DNA from: Oceanicoccus sp. KOV_DT_Chl
GTDB taxonomy: Bacteria > Pseudomonadota > Gammaproteobacteria > Pseudomonadales > Dasaniaceae
Length of the DNA stretch: 64,000 bases
Reading direction: 5' to 3'
Assembly: GCF_900120175.1 (NCBI RefSeq)
Contig: NZ_FQLF01000001.1
Coordinates: 186,001 to 250,000 of the forward strand
Position numbers and translations under genes: made by a program. This document shows, one piece after another, positions 37,749-47,472 of this stretch. Every line of letters begins with the position of its first letter. Positions within the stretch are counted from its first letter, which is position 1. The notes beneath the pieces are model-generated. The model saw nothing but the letters and a program-made list of their open reading frames with translations. It made no database searches and was not told the DNA's origin.

Positions 37749-38155
37749 GTGTTTACCTTTTTAAAAAAGTGAGAAGAGGTGCGGCGGTTAGTATTTGGAT
37801 CTAGGTAAATAACCGCTATTACGCCACGACCAGCTAAAGACGGGGCATGTTAACAAACTGTGAGTACAGAATTTGTGAAATTAAAAAAATGTTTCAAGGG
37901 CAATGAATCAGGAGTTATAGAGGGCAGGCGATGACTATTTTTGACCTTTTCCAGTGTGTGATATGGCGGCGAACCTGAATGTTCGAGGTGATAGTTCCGG
38001 TCTACGAAGAGCGGTATGTTTATGTATATTTTTGTTATTCTAAATGATAATGGTTTGTATTCAGCTTATTATTTGCGTATAGTCCGGCCCAAGATCAACC
38101 AGGCGCTATACGTTTACTGCGCCTTGGATAAAATTTAATCACCAAGGGTTTCAAA
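37749..38155. other. Intergenic, 407 bp, leader of a TonB receptor
   Basis: Upstream of the thioesterase (minus) and the FecA-like receptor (plus). No gene. A candidate Fur-type site is listed separately. Confidence 0.5.
38037..38062 (+). promoter_or_regulatory. Weak candidate Fur-like site upstream of the FecA-like receptor
   Basis: AAATGATAATGGTTTGTATT contains one exact GATAAT hexamer (38046-38051), but the second half matches the ATTATC arm poorly. The position about 100 bp before a siderophore/citrate-type receptor is suggestive. Without a genome-specific matrix I cannot confirm it. Confidence 0.25.
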
Positions 38156-40338
38156 ATGAGCAATAAGTTTGCAGTAAATTTGCTAGCACTGGTTGTAGCT
38201 GGTGCCGAAGTAGCGGTTGCTGGTGAGGGCGACTATTCCGAGCGTTTGGAAGAAACAACGATTATTGGTACTAAATCAGATGCGAAAAAAGTGGCTGGTT
38301 CTGCGTACGTGATTGATCAATCTGATCTCGAGATATTTGCTTACAGCGATATCAATCGTATTTTGGCACAGGCCCCGGTGTTTATGTTCGTGAAGAGGAG
38401 GGGTATGGCCTGCGTCCTAATATTGGTATCAGAGGATCAGGCACCGATCGTAGCGGCAAAGTGACTGTTATGGAAGATGGCGTACTGGTTGCACCTAACC
38501 CCTACGCTAATCCGGAAGCGTATTATTTTCCTACTGCTGGCCGCATGGAGGGCGTTGAAATACTAAAGGGCACTAATACCTTGCGCTACGGCCCTGCAAC
38601 TGTCGGTGGTGCAATCAATATGATTACTACTGCTATTCCTTCAGAACTGGGTGGAACTGTTGTTACCGAGGTGGGTGAAGATGGGGAGAGTCGTATCTTT
38701 GCTAATGTCGGTAGTGGTGCTGAGGAGGCATTTGGCTGGTTACTTGAAACGCATCAGCAACGCGGTGAAGGTTTTAAAAATATTGATCGCAGTAATATCG
38801 ATGCCAGTATTAATAAAGAAGATTATATGGCGAAGTTCCGTATTCAAAATGATGAGAGTTCAGCAAGGCATCAGCGTTTGGATTTGAAGCTGAGTTATGC
38901 GACCGAAGAATCAAACATGAGTTATTTAGGTTTGAGTGATGTTGATTTTTCAGCTGATCCTAATCGCCGGTACGGACTGACAGAAGAAGATAAAATGCAA
39001 AACCGGCATGTATCTGCCGTGGCAAATTACTTTTTGGCGGTCAATGAAAATATCGATTTACACGGTATGGTTTACTATAACAAGTTCCATCGGGACTGGT
39101 TTAAAATCGATAAAATCAACGGCCAGGGGCAGAGTGATATTATTGCTGATGCCAATGCGAATAATATGAATGCTATTGGAATCTTGCATGGCGACATCGA
39201 TAGTGAAGTTAACATTAAGCACAATAACCGTGATTACATTTCGCAGGGTGTACAGCTGGATCTCGATGTCGATTTTACAGCGATGGGTTGGCAGCATGAT
39301 TTAAATATCGGTAGTCGGTTTCATCAGGAAGAGATGGACCGGGTGCAGCCTACTGAAACCTGGCAGCAAATCAATGGCAGCCTGGTTTTCGAAAGTGAAA
39401 CACCTGTGGCATCACTAACGGGTAGTAATAACCGTTTTGAGGAGTCGGATGCGATTGCCTTGTGGGCTGTCGACCAAATCGCAATTTCTGAAAATTTACA
39501 GCTGACATTGGCGGTGCGTTTTGAAGAGTGGGAAAAGGATCGCGCGGATATCCAATCTGACGGCAGTAAAAGCAAGCGCAGTGATAAAGGCAGCGAATGG
39601 CTACCAGGGGTTGGGGTTACTTATCAGTTAAACGATAGTTGGCAATTGTTAGGCGGTGTCTATAAAGGTATCGCACTTGCTGGCTTTTCCGACAGTGAAG
39701 ACCCTGATCCAGAGGAAAGTATCAACTATGAGGCGGGTTTTCGTTTTGCTCAGCAAAACGTTAATGCTGAATTGATCGCATTCTACAACGATTATAGTAA
39801 CTCGGTACAGAACTGCTCGGCTCAGCGGCCTTGTGATAATGGCGCTGACACAGGCAGCTTACAATTAGGTGAAGCTGAAGTTCAAGGGATAGAAGCGGTG
39901 CTAGGTTATACGCTGAGTAGTGCTAATTTAACTTGGCCATTGAAAGCTACGTATACCTATACCGATACTGAAATCACCAAAGACGCCGATGGTGCTAGTG
40001 GAAAAAGTGGTGGTCAGTTGGCTTATATTCCTGAAAATCAATTGTACCTGGGTGCGGGCGTTGTAGGGGTAAAATGGGATGCGTTTATAAGTGCCCGCTT
40101 TACAGATGAAGCTTGTACCGCTGATGCCTGCGATAATCAGGCTGATGATAGTTTGTTAATGACGGACAGTTTATGGGTGCTTGATTTCGCTACCCATTAC
40201 CAACTGAATGAGCAGGCGCAGGTGTATTTAAAAGTCGATAACCTAATGGATGAGCAGGAAATCATTTCACGAAGTCCTTCCGGTGCTCGTGCGAACAAGC
40301 CACGTACTGCGATGATCGGATTAAAAGTGAGTTTCTAA
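38156..40338 (+). pseudogene. TonB-dependent receptor, FecA/siderophore-type, one frameshift
   Basis: An outer-membrane receptor, 727 residues when repaired. A signal peptide is followed by the plug start ETTIIGTKSDAKKVAGSA, then RPNIGIRGSGTDRSGKVTVM and ILKGTNTLRYGPATVGGAIN; the barrel ends MIGLKVSF. These are close to the FecA/FepA-type metal-siderophore group. The frame is lost at about 38377: GCCCCGGTGTTTATG lacks one G compared with GCCCCGGGTGTTTATG. The corrected reading gives QAPGVYVREEEGYGLRPNI. The two open pieces (38156-38464 and 38461-40338) are otherwise intact. A short terminator lies downstream. Confidence 0.88.
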
Positions 40339-40354
40339 AGCAGAATTAGTGATT

Positions 40355-40389
40355 AAAAAACCGCGCTTTGATAGTAGCGGTTTTTTTTT
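40355..40389 (+). terminator. Intrinsic terminator after the FecA-like receptor
   Basis: AAAAAACCGC (40355-40364) pairs with GCGGTTTTTT (40377-40386) around a 12-base loop, and more T residues follow. Confidence 0.85.
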
Positions 40390-40611
40390 GCGACATTATT
40401 TTTGTTTTACGCTTAGCCTGAAAGATTTTATGGCATTGGGTTAAGGGTATTACCCAGGGTCGCGTTGCGTCATGTTACTTATCATGGTGATAAGTGAAAG
40501 ATACAAAAAGTTTCCAATAATTCATTGATTTTTCGCTGAGTTGCTAGTGTTACTGCCGCGGTCAAGTGTTACAGTGGTGCTATTGTTTAGTTTGTAGAAT
40601 CATCCACGCTT

Positions 40612-42099
40612 ATGGATCTCACCATTAATATTTCATTCGATAATAGTTATATTCAGGTAGCTGATACGCTATTTAGCCGACAACTTCCGACAGCTGTTAG
40701 CCAGCCCGATTTAATTCGCATTAATGATGCCTTGGCGAATTTTTTATCGATTGATCCCGCCCAGCTAAATACTCCGGCAGGCATTGAGGTGCTGGCCGGA
40801 AATCGTATAGCAGAGGGATCTGAACCCATAGCGACCGTCTATGCCGCTCATCAGTTCGGTCAATGGAATCCTCAGCTGGGTGATGGCAGGGCGATTTTAT
40901 TGGGCGAGGTTATTGGTGCTAATGGCTTGCGTTACGATGTGCAATTAAAGGGTTCCGGGCCAACACCTTACTCCCGCGGTGGTGATGGTCGCTCGCCTTT
41001 AGGTCCAGTGTTGCGTGAATATATTGTGAGCGAAGCGATGTACGCTTTAGGTGTGCCGACTACGCGCAGTTTGGCGGCGGTGAGTAGCGGCGATACAGTC
41101 ATTCGAGAGCAGGGCTTACCCGGTGCTATATTGACGCGAGTGGCACGCAGTCATATTCGTATTGGTACCTTTCAGTTTTTTGCTGCCCGGGAGGATTGGG
41201 ATTCTGTAACGCGGTTGGCGGATCATGTGATTGCCAGGCATTACCCTGACGTACTAAGTGCAGAAAATCCTTACCTGGCATTGCTGTCTGCAGTAATTCA
41301 GGCACAAGCCGAGCTTATTGCGCGTTGGCAATCTCTAGGTTTTATTCACGGCGTCATGAATACCGATAATATGTTGGTCGGTGGTGAAACCGTCGACTAT
41401 GGCCCATGTGCCTTTATGGATGAATACCATGCTGGTCGCGTGTATAGCTCGATTGATCACAACGGCCGCTATGCCTACGGTAATCAGCCCGCAATTGCGC
41501 ATTGGAATCTATCCTGGTTAGCACAATCATTATTGCCACTAATTCATAGCGATGAAGAAACCGCCGTCGCATTGGTGCGCGCTGAACTGGATGCTTTTGC
41601 TGACATTTATCAGCAGTATTATGAGTGTATGATGTGCCAGAAAATTGGTTTGCCAGTGGTGAGCGAAAAAGGCAATGAGTTGGTATCGGAGTTATTGGCA
41701 TTGATGCAAGCACATAAAATGGACTTCACATTAATGTTTGCCGGGCTGGCAGATTATCTCGATAAGAGTGGACCAGCACCTGATTCAGTTGCGAATTTAT
41801 TTTCTTTACCCGCGGAATTACAAGCGTGGTTGCAAGAGTGGCAGTACTATTTACAACAGCAATCCGGTGTAGGGCTAATTGCAATTCAGCAGCAAATGCG
41901 AACAGTGAATCCGGTTTATATTCCCCGAAATCATTTAATTGAAGAAGTCATTCAAGCGGCTAATAGTGGTGATTTGGTACCATTTCACCGGCTAGTTGAT
42001 CGCTTGGCACACCCATTTGACTATTCTATCGATGATCAAATATATGCCTTGCCGCCACGCCCTGAGCAGGAAGTGGCGCGTACTTTTTGTGGTACCTAA
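40612..42099 (+). CDS. selO: SelO/YdiU family protein adenylyltransferase
   Basis: A 495-residue SelO (UPF0061) protein, a pseudokinase that transfers AMP to Ser, Thr or Tyr of target proteins and protects against oxidative stress. The diagnostic motifs YAAHQFGQWNPQLGDGRA, KGSGPTPYSRGGDGRSPLG and the region HGVMNTDNMLVGGETVDYGP are all present. The C-terminus is RTFCGT, the ordinary cysteine form. Length is normal. Start ATG 40612. Confidence 0.92.
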   Translation: MDLTINISFDNSYIQVADTLFSRQLPTAVSQPDLIRINDALANFLSIDPAQLNTPAGIEVLAGNRIAEGSEPIATVYAAHQFGQWNPQLGDGRAILLGEVIGANGLRYDVQLKGSGPTPYSRGGDGRSPLGPVLREYIVSEAMYALGVPTTRSLAAVSSGDTVIREQGLPGAILTRVARSHIRIGTFQFFAAREDWDSVTRLADHVIARHYPDVLSAENPYLALLSAVIQAQAELIARWQSLGFIHGVMNTDNMLVGGETVDYGPCAFMDEYHAGRVYSSIDHNGRYAYGNQPAIAHWNLSWLAQSLLPLIHSDEETAVALVRAELDAFADIYQQYYECMMCQKIGLPVVSEKGNELVSELLALMQAHKMDFTLMFAGLADYLDKSGPAPDSVANLFSLPAELQAWLQEWQYYLQQQSGVGLIAIQQQMRTVNPVYIPRNHLIEEVIQAANSGDLVPFHRLVDRLAHPFDYSIDDQIYALPPRPEQEVARTFCGT

Positions 42100-42207
42100 T
42101 GGCAAGTGTCCAGGGAATGAATAAAGTTAGAGGCTTTTAATGTAACTGTCGCGATTAACGGTTTTTGCTACCTATTCGCGATATAGTTGGTTCAATAAAA
42201 TAAATAG

Positions 42208-43056
42208 TCAGTGACCAAATTTACTATTTATTATCTTCACATATTCCGCATAGTGTACGTGTAATTGCGCTACCTGGTTACTACTAATGGGTAGCCATTT
42301 AGCCCACAGTAAATCTGTTCCAATATCAAAGGAGCTAAGACTATCTATCACCGCCGTTGCCGAGAGTGGATCGATATTCTCTCTGGCTATCAAGTAGCCC
42401 TGTGTGTTGGTTTTTACCCGCTGCAGAATACGTAGTTTACCTTTAATGACTCGCGAGTATCCGTTGTAAATAGGTGCCAGGATTACGCCGGAATCGACCT
42501 GGCCTTCAAGCAGTGCATGAAGTACCGCATCGTGATTGGAAAACTCCAAGTAACGGGGTATCGCTGATGGTTGAGAGGCATAGAATTGCTTTGCAAATAA
42601 CGTCACCAGTGCTAGCGGGTCGGGGACTGCAATAATGGCTTTGGCTGAATCATCAATGGATTCAATGGTTGAGTCAAGGCGGGTTACAAAAAGTGTGTCG
42701 CCGTCCCATTCTCCTTGCGCTATCGCCGTGAAGCCATGGTGCAATATCAGATAGCTGGCAATATGAGCGGGGACATGGGCGATGTCAAAATCACCGACAA
42801 TCGCTGCTTCAATAAATTGTTCAAAATTTCGGGCACTTTTGAAACTTAATTCGATACAGGAAGTGTCGTCCAGGTGCCGGCTAATTTTTTTTGACCATAG
42901 ATGGGTAAGTGATGCTGAGGTCCAGGGTATCGCGCCAAGTGTAAGTCTAATGACTTGCATGCATTCTGGAGGCTCAGCTTGTTGCTGTGACTGTGCAGAT
43001 GCTGCATGAAGAAGAATAAATAGTAGTAAGAGCTTGCACCTGACGGTAAGGGGCAT
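42208..43056 (-). CDS. PhnD-like periplasmic binding protein
   Basis: A 282-residue protein with a signal peptide ending near AASAQ, followed by a phosphate/phosphonate-type binding domain (VIRLTLGAIPWTSASLTHLW, DFDIAHVPAHIASYLIL, VDSGVILAPIYNGYSRV). No permease or ATPase lies beside it, so the ligand and partner are unknown. Such orphans may serve a sensor protein rather than transport. The gene is convergent with selO. Confidence 0.7.
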   Translation of the reverse strand: MPLTVRCKLLLLFILLHAASAQSQQQAEPPECMQVIRLTLGAIPWTSASLTHLWSKKISRHLDDTSCIELSFKSARNFEQFIEAAIVGDFDIAHVPAHIASYLILHHGFTAIAQGEWDGDTLFVTRLDSTIESIDDSAKAIIAVPDPLALVTLFAKQFYASQPSAIPRYLEFSNHDAVLHALLEGQVDSGVILAPIYNGYSRVIKGKLRILQRVKTNTQGYLIARENIDPLSATAVIDSLSSFDIGTDLLWAKWLPISSNQVAQLHVHYAEYVKIINSKFGH

Positions 43057-43441
43057 GTAATGGCTCCGCGCTGTTGATACTGCTCAGTCTAGCTTAATAT
43101 GGTATGAGGAGATACTGACAACTATTGTTAATAAGGGCGGGCGCCATGGCAGTAGGGCTTACTGTCTTAAGTAAATGACATTGCCAGCATCAGTCTAGTG
43201 CTGGCAGAAATAGCGAAGGCTGGTTGAGTATATTGGAGGTCTTGTGTTTGCAATGCCTGTTGTTTGCGCATTGGGCCAAGGTAATCTGGATTTTCCTCGA
43301 ATTATAGACAGTTGTGTAGCTAGCGATGTTCAAATTATGGCAATAGAGCAGGCGACGAATACGCCCTTTGAATGTGTGTGACAAGTGTGGCGCATCTTCG
43401 AAGATTAGGTTATGACGGGCTTTTTTAGGCTTTTTCTGTTG
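43057..43441. other. Intergenic, 385 bp
   Basis: Between the nhaA 3' end and the PhnD-like gene start, both on the minus strand. A 64-codon minus-strand open frame (43190-43384) lacks a ribosome-binding site and family resemblance and was not called. No clear terminator. Confidence 0.5.
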
Positions 43442-44818
43442 TTATGTGTTTTCTCTGCCGCCTTCAGGAACCCAGATAAAGGCCAGTGCGCCTAAGGTCC
43501 CAGCTATTAAGGATCCTATCAGAATGCCTATCTTGGCTTGAGCTATCAGCTGTGCTTGCCCTGAAAATGCCAGTGCGGCGATAAAAAGAGACATGGTGAA
43601 ACCAATGCCTGCCAGAAAACTTAAGCCAATAATATGTCTAAAAAGTAGTCCTTCTGGCAAGGTTGAAAAACCACTTTTAATCATAAGATAGGCAAAGCTG
43701 GATATGCCAATAGCTTTGCCGGCAACTAATCCCAGGCACACTCCTAAGGTTACTGGCGCGGTAACAAGTTCATTAAGACTATCTGGAATTAGCACTCCTG
43801 CGTTCAGAAAAGCAAAAAGTGGTAGGATAGTTAGGCTGACGGGTTTATCGAGTACACTGCCCCAATGTTGTAATGGTGTTGTCGTCCTGTTGGCGATATG
43901 GTGCGTCTGTTCGATTAATTCATGTTGGTTTTCTTGCTCGAGAATGGACCGGTTTGGTTCGTCTAATTCTTCAAATTTGCGCAATATCCGGCGCATTTGA
44001 CGAATAAATAAACCGGTTTCTGCATAAGGTTTTGTTGGTACAGCCAGAGCGGCTAAAATACCAGCCGTGGTCGCATGGATGCCCGATTGAGAAATTAGCC
44101 ACCACAGCACGAGGCCGCCAGTGATGTAAAAAAGAGGCTTTCTGATACCCAGCAAATTACCCAATAATAAAACTCCCATGACACCAGCAGCCCATAGCAG
44201 AGATTCAGTTTGAAGTTGTTCTGTATAAAATAAGCCGATCACCAGGACTGCGCCTATATCATCAATAATGGCTAGCGCCGACATAATGACAGCTGCAGAT
44301 CGTGGTGCTCGACTCCCTAGCAGCGCCAATATTCCCAATGCGAAAGCGGTGTCGGTTGCTATTGGAATTCCCCAGCCTTGCATTGCCATATCACCATCAA
44401 TGCTGGCAACTGCAGCATATATTAGCGCTGGAAAAATCATACCACCAGCAGCCATGCCTAATGCCAGCGACGCGTGACGAATATCCCTGAGGTCTCCTGC
44501 CAGGCATTCGCGTTTAATCTCTAAGCCGAGTACAAAGAAAAAAAGCACCATAAAACCGTCGTTAACCCAGTGTTGTAGTGAGTGACTGATGCTCCAGTCA
44601 TCTAGTGATACGGTCAGTGTTAAATGACTGATGGCTTGATAATGTTCTTGATAAGACGAGTTAGAAAAAAATAGGGCGGCAATGGCAGCCAGCACCAACA
44701 GAATTCCTGAGGCTGACTGGCTTTGAAAGAAATTTTCGAAAGGCGTGAGGAGCGTTTGAAGTCCTTGCTCCAGTGGTGCGTGATCCCGCTCATGTTCTTT
44801 AACATCAACATTTGGCAT
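43442..44818 (-). CDS. nhaA: NhaA Na+/H+ antiporter
   Basis: A 458-residue antiporter that expels sodium in exchange for protons. The catalytic Asp pair Asp186-Asp187 (AIIDDIGAVLVI) corresponds to Asp163-Asp164 of E. coli NhaA, and Asp156 in IPIATDTAFALG to Asp133. It has 12 expected membrane segments plus an N-terminal extension of about 25 residues and a charged central loop (residues about 280-310, EELDEPNRSILEQENQ). The coast or sea habitat would require such a pump. RBS is not strong. Confidence 0.93.
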   Translation of the reverse strand: MPNVDVKEHERDHAPLEQGLQTLLTPFENFFQSQSASGILLVLAAIAALFFSNSSYQEHYQAISHLTLTVSLDDWSISHSLQHWVNDGFMVLFFFVLGLEIKRECLAGDLRDIRHASLALGMAAGGMIFPALIYAAVASIDGDMAMQGWGIPIATDTAFALGILALLGSRAPRSAAVIMSALAIIDDIGAVLVIGLFYTEQLQTESLLWAAGVMGVLLLGNLLGIRKPLFYITGGLVLWWLISQSGIHATTAGILAALAVPTKPYAETGLFIRQMRRILRKFEELDEPNRSILEQENQHELIEQTHHIANRTTTPLQHWGSVLDKPVSLTILPLFAFLNAGVLIPDSLNELVTAPVTLGVCLGLVAGKAIGISSFAYLMIKSGFSTLPEGLLFRHIIGLSFLAGIGFTMSLFIAALAFSGQAQLIAQAKIGILIGSLIAGTLGALAFIWVPEGGRENT

Positions 44819-44863
44819 AGAAGGTGTCCGTAGGTATTAAGGAAAAGGTTGCCATTCGATTGA

Positions 44864-45187
44864 TTACCTATCTTTGGCGAAAAACCTCCAGTTGTCTACC
44901 GTAATTTTTGAAGCCTCAATCCGTAAGTTTTCTGCTGATTGTTGATTGCGGCGTATAATGGACTGCCATGCGAAGTCGTGGTCTTTTTTGCGTTCCCGAT
45001 AGAGTTGGTCTATTTTTTCTTCGAGTGAACGAGCTCTGGACTCTGCGTGAATGAGGCGTGTTGTTGTGTTTGGGAGGTGATTGGTATAGCCGATATTGCT
45101 AGTGAGCTTCTCCCGGTTTAATTTTATTGGTATTTGAGTCGGTATTAATTTAAGTGTTCTACAGTGGTTTTTCCGCTGTGGTTGCAT
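44864..45187 (-). CDS. Possible small coiled-coil protein
   Basis: A 107-residue open frame 46 bp upstream of nhaA on the same strand, with a Glu/Arg/Lys-rich stretch (LEEKIDQLYRERKKDHDFA) that could form a coiled coil. No family recognised. Low confidence that it is translated. Confidence 0.25.
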   Translation of the reverse strand: MQPQRKNHCRTLKLIPTQIPIKLNREKLTSNIGYTNHLPNTTTRLIHAESRARSLEEKIDQLYRERKKDHDFAWQSIIRRNQQSAENLRIEASKITVDNWRFFAKDR

Positions 45188-45744
45188 AGTGAATACATAT
45201 TCCTCTTCGAGTTAAACGTTAAAGAAATAGGCGGTATACCAAGAAAGTGATTGATGACTAGCACCCGTTAGATATCGCCTTATATTGTCACTTTTCTAGG
45301 ATTAGTGGGGTTGTTACTAAAAATTCTACACCCTATTATTTAGGTTGTTCATTTTTTCATAAGTTCCTTATTGCATTTAATTCTGATTGGGAGGGTTAAT
45401 AATCAATTCAGTAGTAGAAAATATTCTTTAAGTTTATACAGGCTGTATTGGTGAATCCGGCGATAAAATAGAGTGTAAAGTTGATAGTTTTTCGATGGTG
45501 TATTTGATTTTTAGAGAGTAATCGGGGCGTGTTTTTGTGATCATGAATTTAAATTGGATGCCTATTGTATCGCTAGTGGTGGTCTTACACAACGGCATAC
45601 TATAGGGGCAGGGTAAATACAGCACCTGTAAATTTTAATTGCCGGTGAGCGGCAGAGGTAGGTGGTGATGGCCTGACTATTCTATAGCTCCATCGACAGG
45701 CAAATAAATAAAAGGCTCTGCCGCCAGCAGAGCCTCATAAATAT
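45188..45744. other. Intergenic, 557 bp
   Basis: Between the possible small gene and the VPIPA protein gene's 3' end. It contains the terminator at 45713-45735. No gene is apparent; short open frames have no family resemblance. Confidence 0.5.
45713..45735 (-). terminator. Intrinsic terminator of the VPIPA protein gene
   Basis: AGGCTCTGC (45713-45721) and GCAGAGCCT (45727-45735) form a perfect 9-bp stem with a 5-base loop. Downstream on the minus strand is a T-rich tract (TTATTTATTTG). It starts 10 bp after the stop at 45745. Confidence 0.85.
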
Positions 45745-46773
45745 TTATTTATTGCGCTTTACTCCAATTAGTCCGACTAATGCTGAGCCAAATAACCAGG
45801 CCGCAGCAGGTATTGGTACAGCACTCGGCGCAATAGTAAAGCTATAAACATTATTTATTCCTGAGGAAAAATCTTCCCAAACTATTACTGTATTACCAAA
45901 TTCATCAGTAGAAACGGTGATATCTTCAACCTTTGAACCATTTAAAAATGTAGAGCATGAATCGAGTGCGTTGGTAATTTGGCACTGAATATTTGAGGTG
46001 TACAATTTGCTTTCTTCTAAATCAATAGCCCAGTCAGCACTATATTCCATCGCCGCCGGAGAGTTGTCCTCTACCAGAGTAACTTCTCCGGAAATTATAG
46101 TTTCCCCGGTCAATACTCCTTCAGCCAGAGTGAATTCAATAGGTGTATCAGTGAAAATATTCGAAAATTTTGCACCAATCAGAGCAAAGCTGTTCCCATC
46201 CTGAACGGGGGGCATAACGACTGGAGGCTCGGGTTCAGGTTCGGGTTCAGGATCCGGTTGTGGTAGCTCTGTTCCTGAAAAGCCAAAAGTATGAACATTA
46301 TTTATTGGATTTAGTTCATCATAGGTCGCTGAAAAACTATCACTGCTATTAAAATTTATATCAACACTTGTGGAAAAGCTGTTTATACCTGCGCCAAAAA
46401 GACCGGTGCATCCATTAAGTGCTGCACTGGCAAGTTGCGTGCAGGTACTATTCAATGTTTCTATTTGTCCTGTTGCCAGGTTGATAGTCCAGTCAGATGA
46501 ATAATCAACACCTGCAGGAAAGCCGATACTGTCAGAGACTAGATTTACTTGACCGCTGTAGCTATTAAAACCATCAAAAACAAGTGCACCTGATGCATAA
46601 AAAGGCTCGCCACCACTACCCCCGAAGATATTTGTCAGGCTCCAGGTGTTTAGATAAATGGTGTCATTAGGAGGGGGTTCGCTGCTGGATTCATCGTGCC
46701 CGCTGGCTAATGCGTTAGAGGCTAGCGATGAAAAAATTACGAATGTTGTTAAAATTCTTATAAGAGGTAGCAT
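45745..46773 (-). CDS. Secreted protein with internal duplication and VPIPA sorting tail
   Basis: A 342-residue exported protein with signal peptide (about 24 residues, ending ALASG). It is built from two related halves. The first (about residues 30-160) contains SGQVNLVSDSIGFPAGVDYS and SDWTINL; the second (about 190-310) contains SGEVTLVEDNSPAAMEYS and ADWAIDL. A PDPEPEPEPEPP linker lies between. Each half has one Cys pair. The end VPIPAAAWLFGSALVGL plus a short basic tail (KRNK) is the VPxPA-type exosortase signal, nearly identical to that of the protein at 9352. Function unknown; probably a surface or matrix protein. Confidence 0.82.
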   Translation of the reverse strand: MLPLIRILTTFVIFSSLASNALASGHDESSSEPPPNDTIYLNTWSLTNIFGGSGGEPFYASGALVFDGFNSYSGQVNLVSDSIGFPAGVDYSSDWTINLATGQIETLNSTCTQLASAALNGCTGLFGAGINSFSTSVDINFNSSDSFSATYDELNPINNVHTFGFSGTELPQPDPEPEPEPEPPVVMPPVQDGNSFALIGAKFSNIFTDTPIEFTLAEGVLTGETIISGEVTLVEDNSPAAMEYSADWAIDLEESKLYTSNIQCQITNALDSCSTFLNGSKVEDITVSTDEFGNTVIVWEDFSSGINNVYSFTIAPSAVPIPAAAWLFGSALVGLIGVKRNK

Positions 46774-47472
46774 TGCTAAATCCTTTTTAACTATTTTTAT
46801 TGTTGTTTTGTATTGTCTACATAGTTTATTTATTAGTCAATACAGTTGAGGCGTTATCCTAAAAATTTTCACTGTTTTTTATTGTCTGCCCCACGGGAAT
46901 TTTTTGTTTACATGTAAGGTAGTTTGGGCGTTTTTCGGCGGGCGTGACATAAGATAAAAGCGGCTGTCTATCATAATTGAAGTGTTGGGTATATCTTTTC
47001 GAGAGGCGAGTTAGAACACTTCAAGCTTGTGTTAAAAAATGCAGGATTATTTATAATAACATCGTTTCTGAGTGCGATTATTCTAGTAATAGAATATTTA
47101 GATAAATAAAATTTCCCGATAAAAATTAATACAGTAAAAATGGCATCCACTAGCTGATAAAAGCTGATCACTAGTGTATATAAATTTTTTATGCTTAACT
47201 TCATTGCAGTCGATTCAGATTGGGTGCCAGTTAGCCTATCCCGTTATAAATATTCTGCAGCCTGCGCTGCGGTAGTCGCTGTGGTAATAACGCCCCTTAT
47301 ATCTTATTTGAGCTTAGTTGATTGTACCCTTAGCTACAGTCGTGGTAGCAGCTAGTAGTGCTAAGTTGGTGCATATAGCTTTTTCTTGTCTAATTGATAA
47401 TAAAAGGTGTGTATCCCCATATTTTTGACTAACCTTTTACTTAAGAAGCCTAATATAGGGGGATATCAATTG
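46774..47472. other. Intergenic, 699 bp
   Basis: Divergent region between the VPIPA gene and the second TonB receptor. AT-rich, with no convincing gene; a 77-codon minus-strand frame (46971-47204) has no start signal or family resemblance. RBS AGGGGG near 47457 precedes the receptor. Confidence 0.5.

Noticed and set aside
43190-43384. Minus-strand 64-codon open frame upstream of the PhnD-like gene's flank
   Set aside because: No start signal and no recognisable sequence.
46971-47204. Minus-strand 77-codon open frame in the intergenic region
   Set aside because: No ribosome-binding site, no family resemblance, AT-rich chance frame.
47205-47472. Fur-like site upstream of the siderophore-type receptor
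   Set aside because: Only a single GATAAT hexamer (TTGATAATAAAAGG) is present and the remaining positions do not match.
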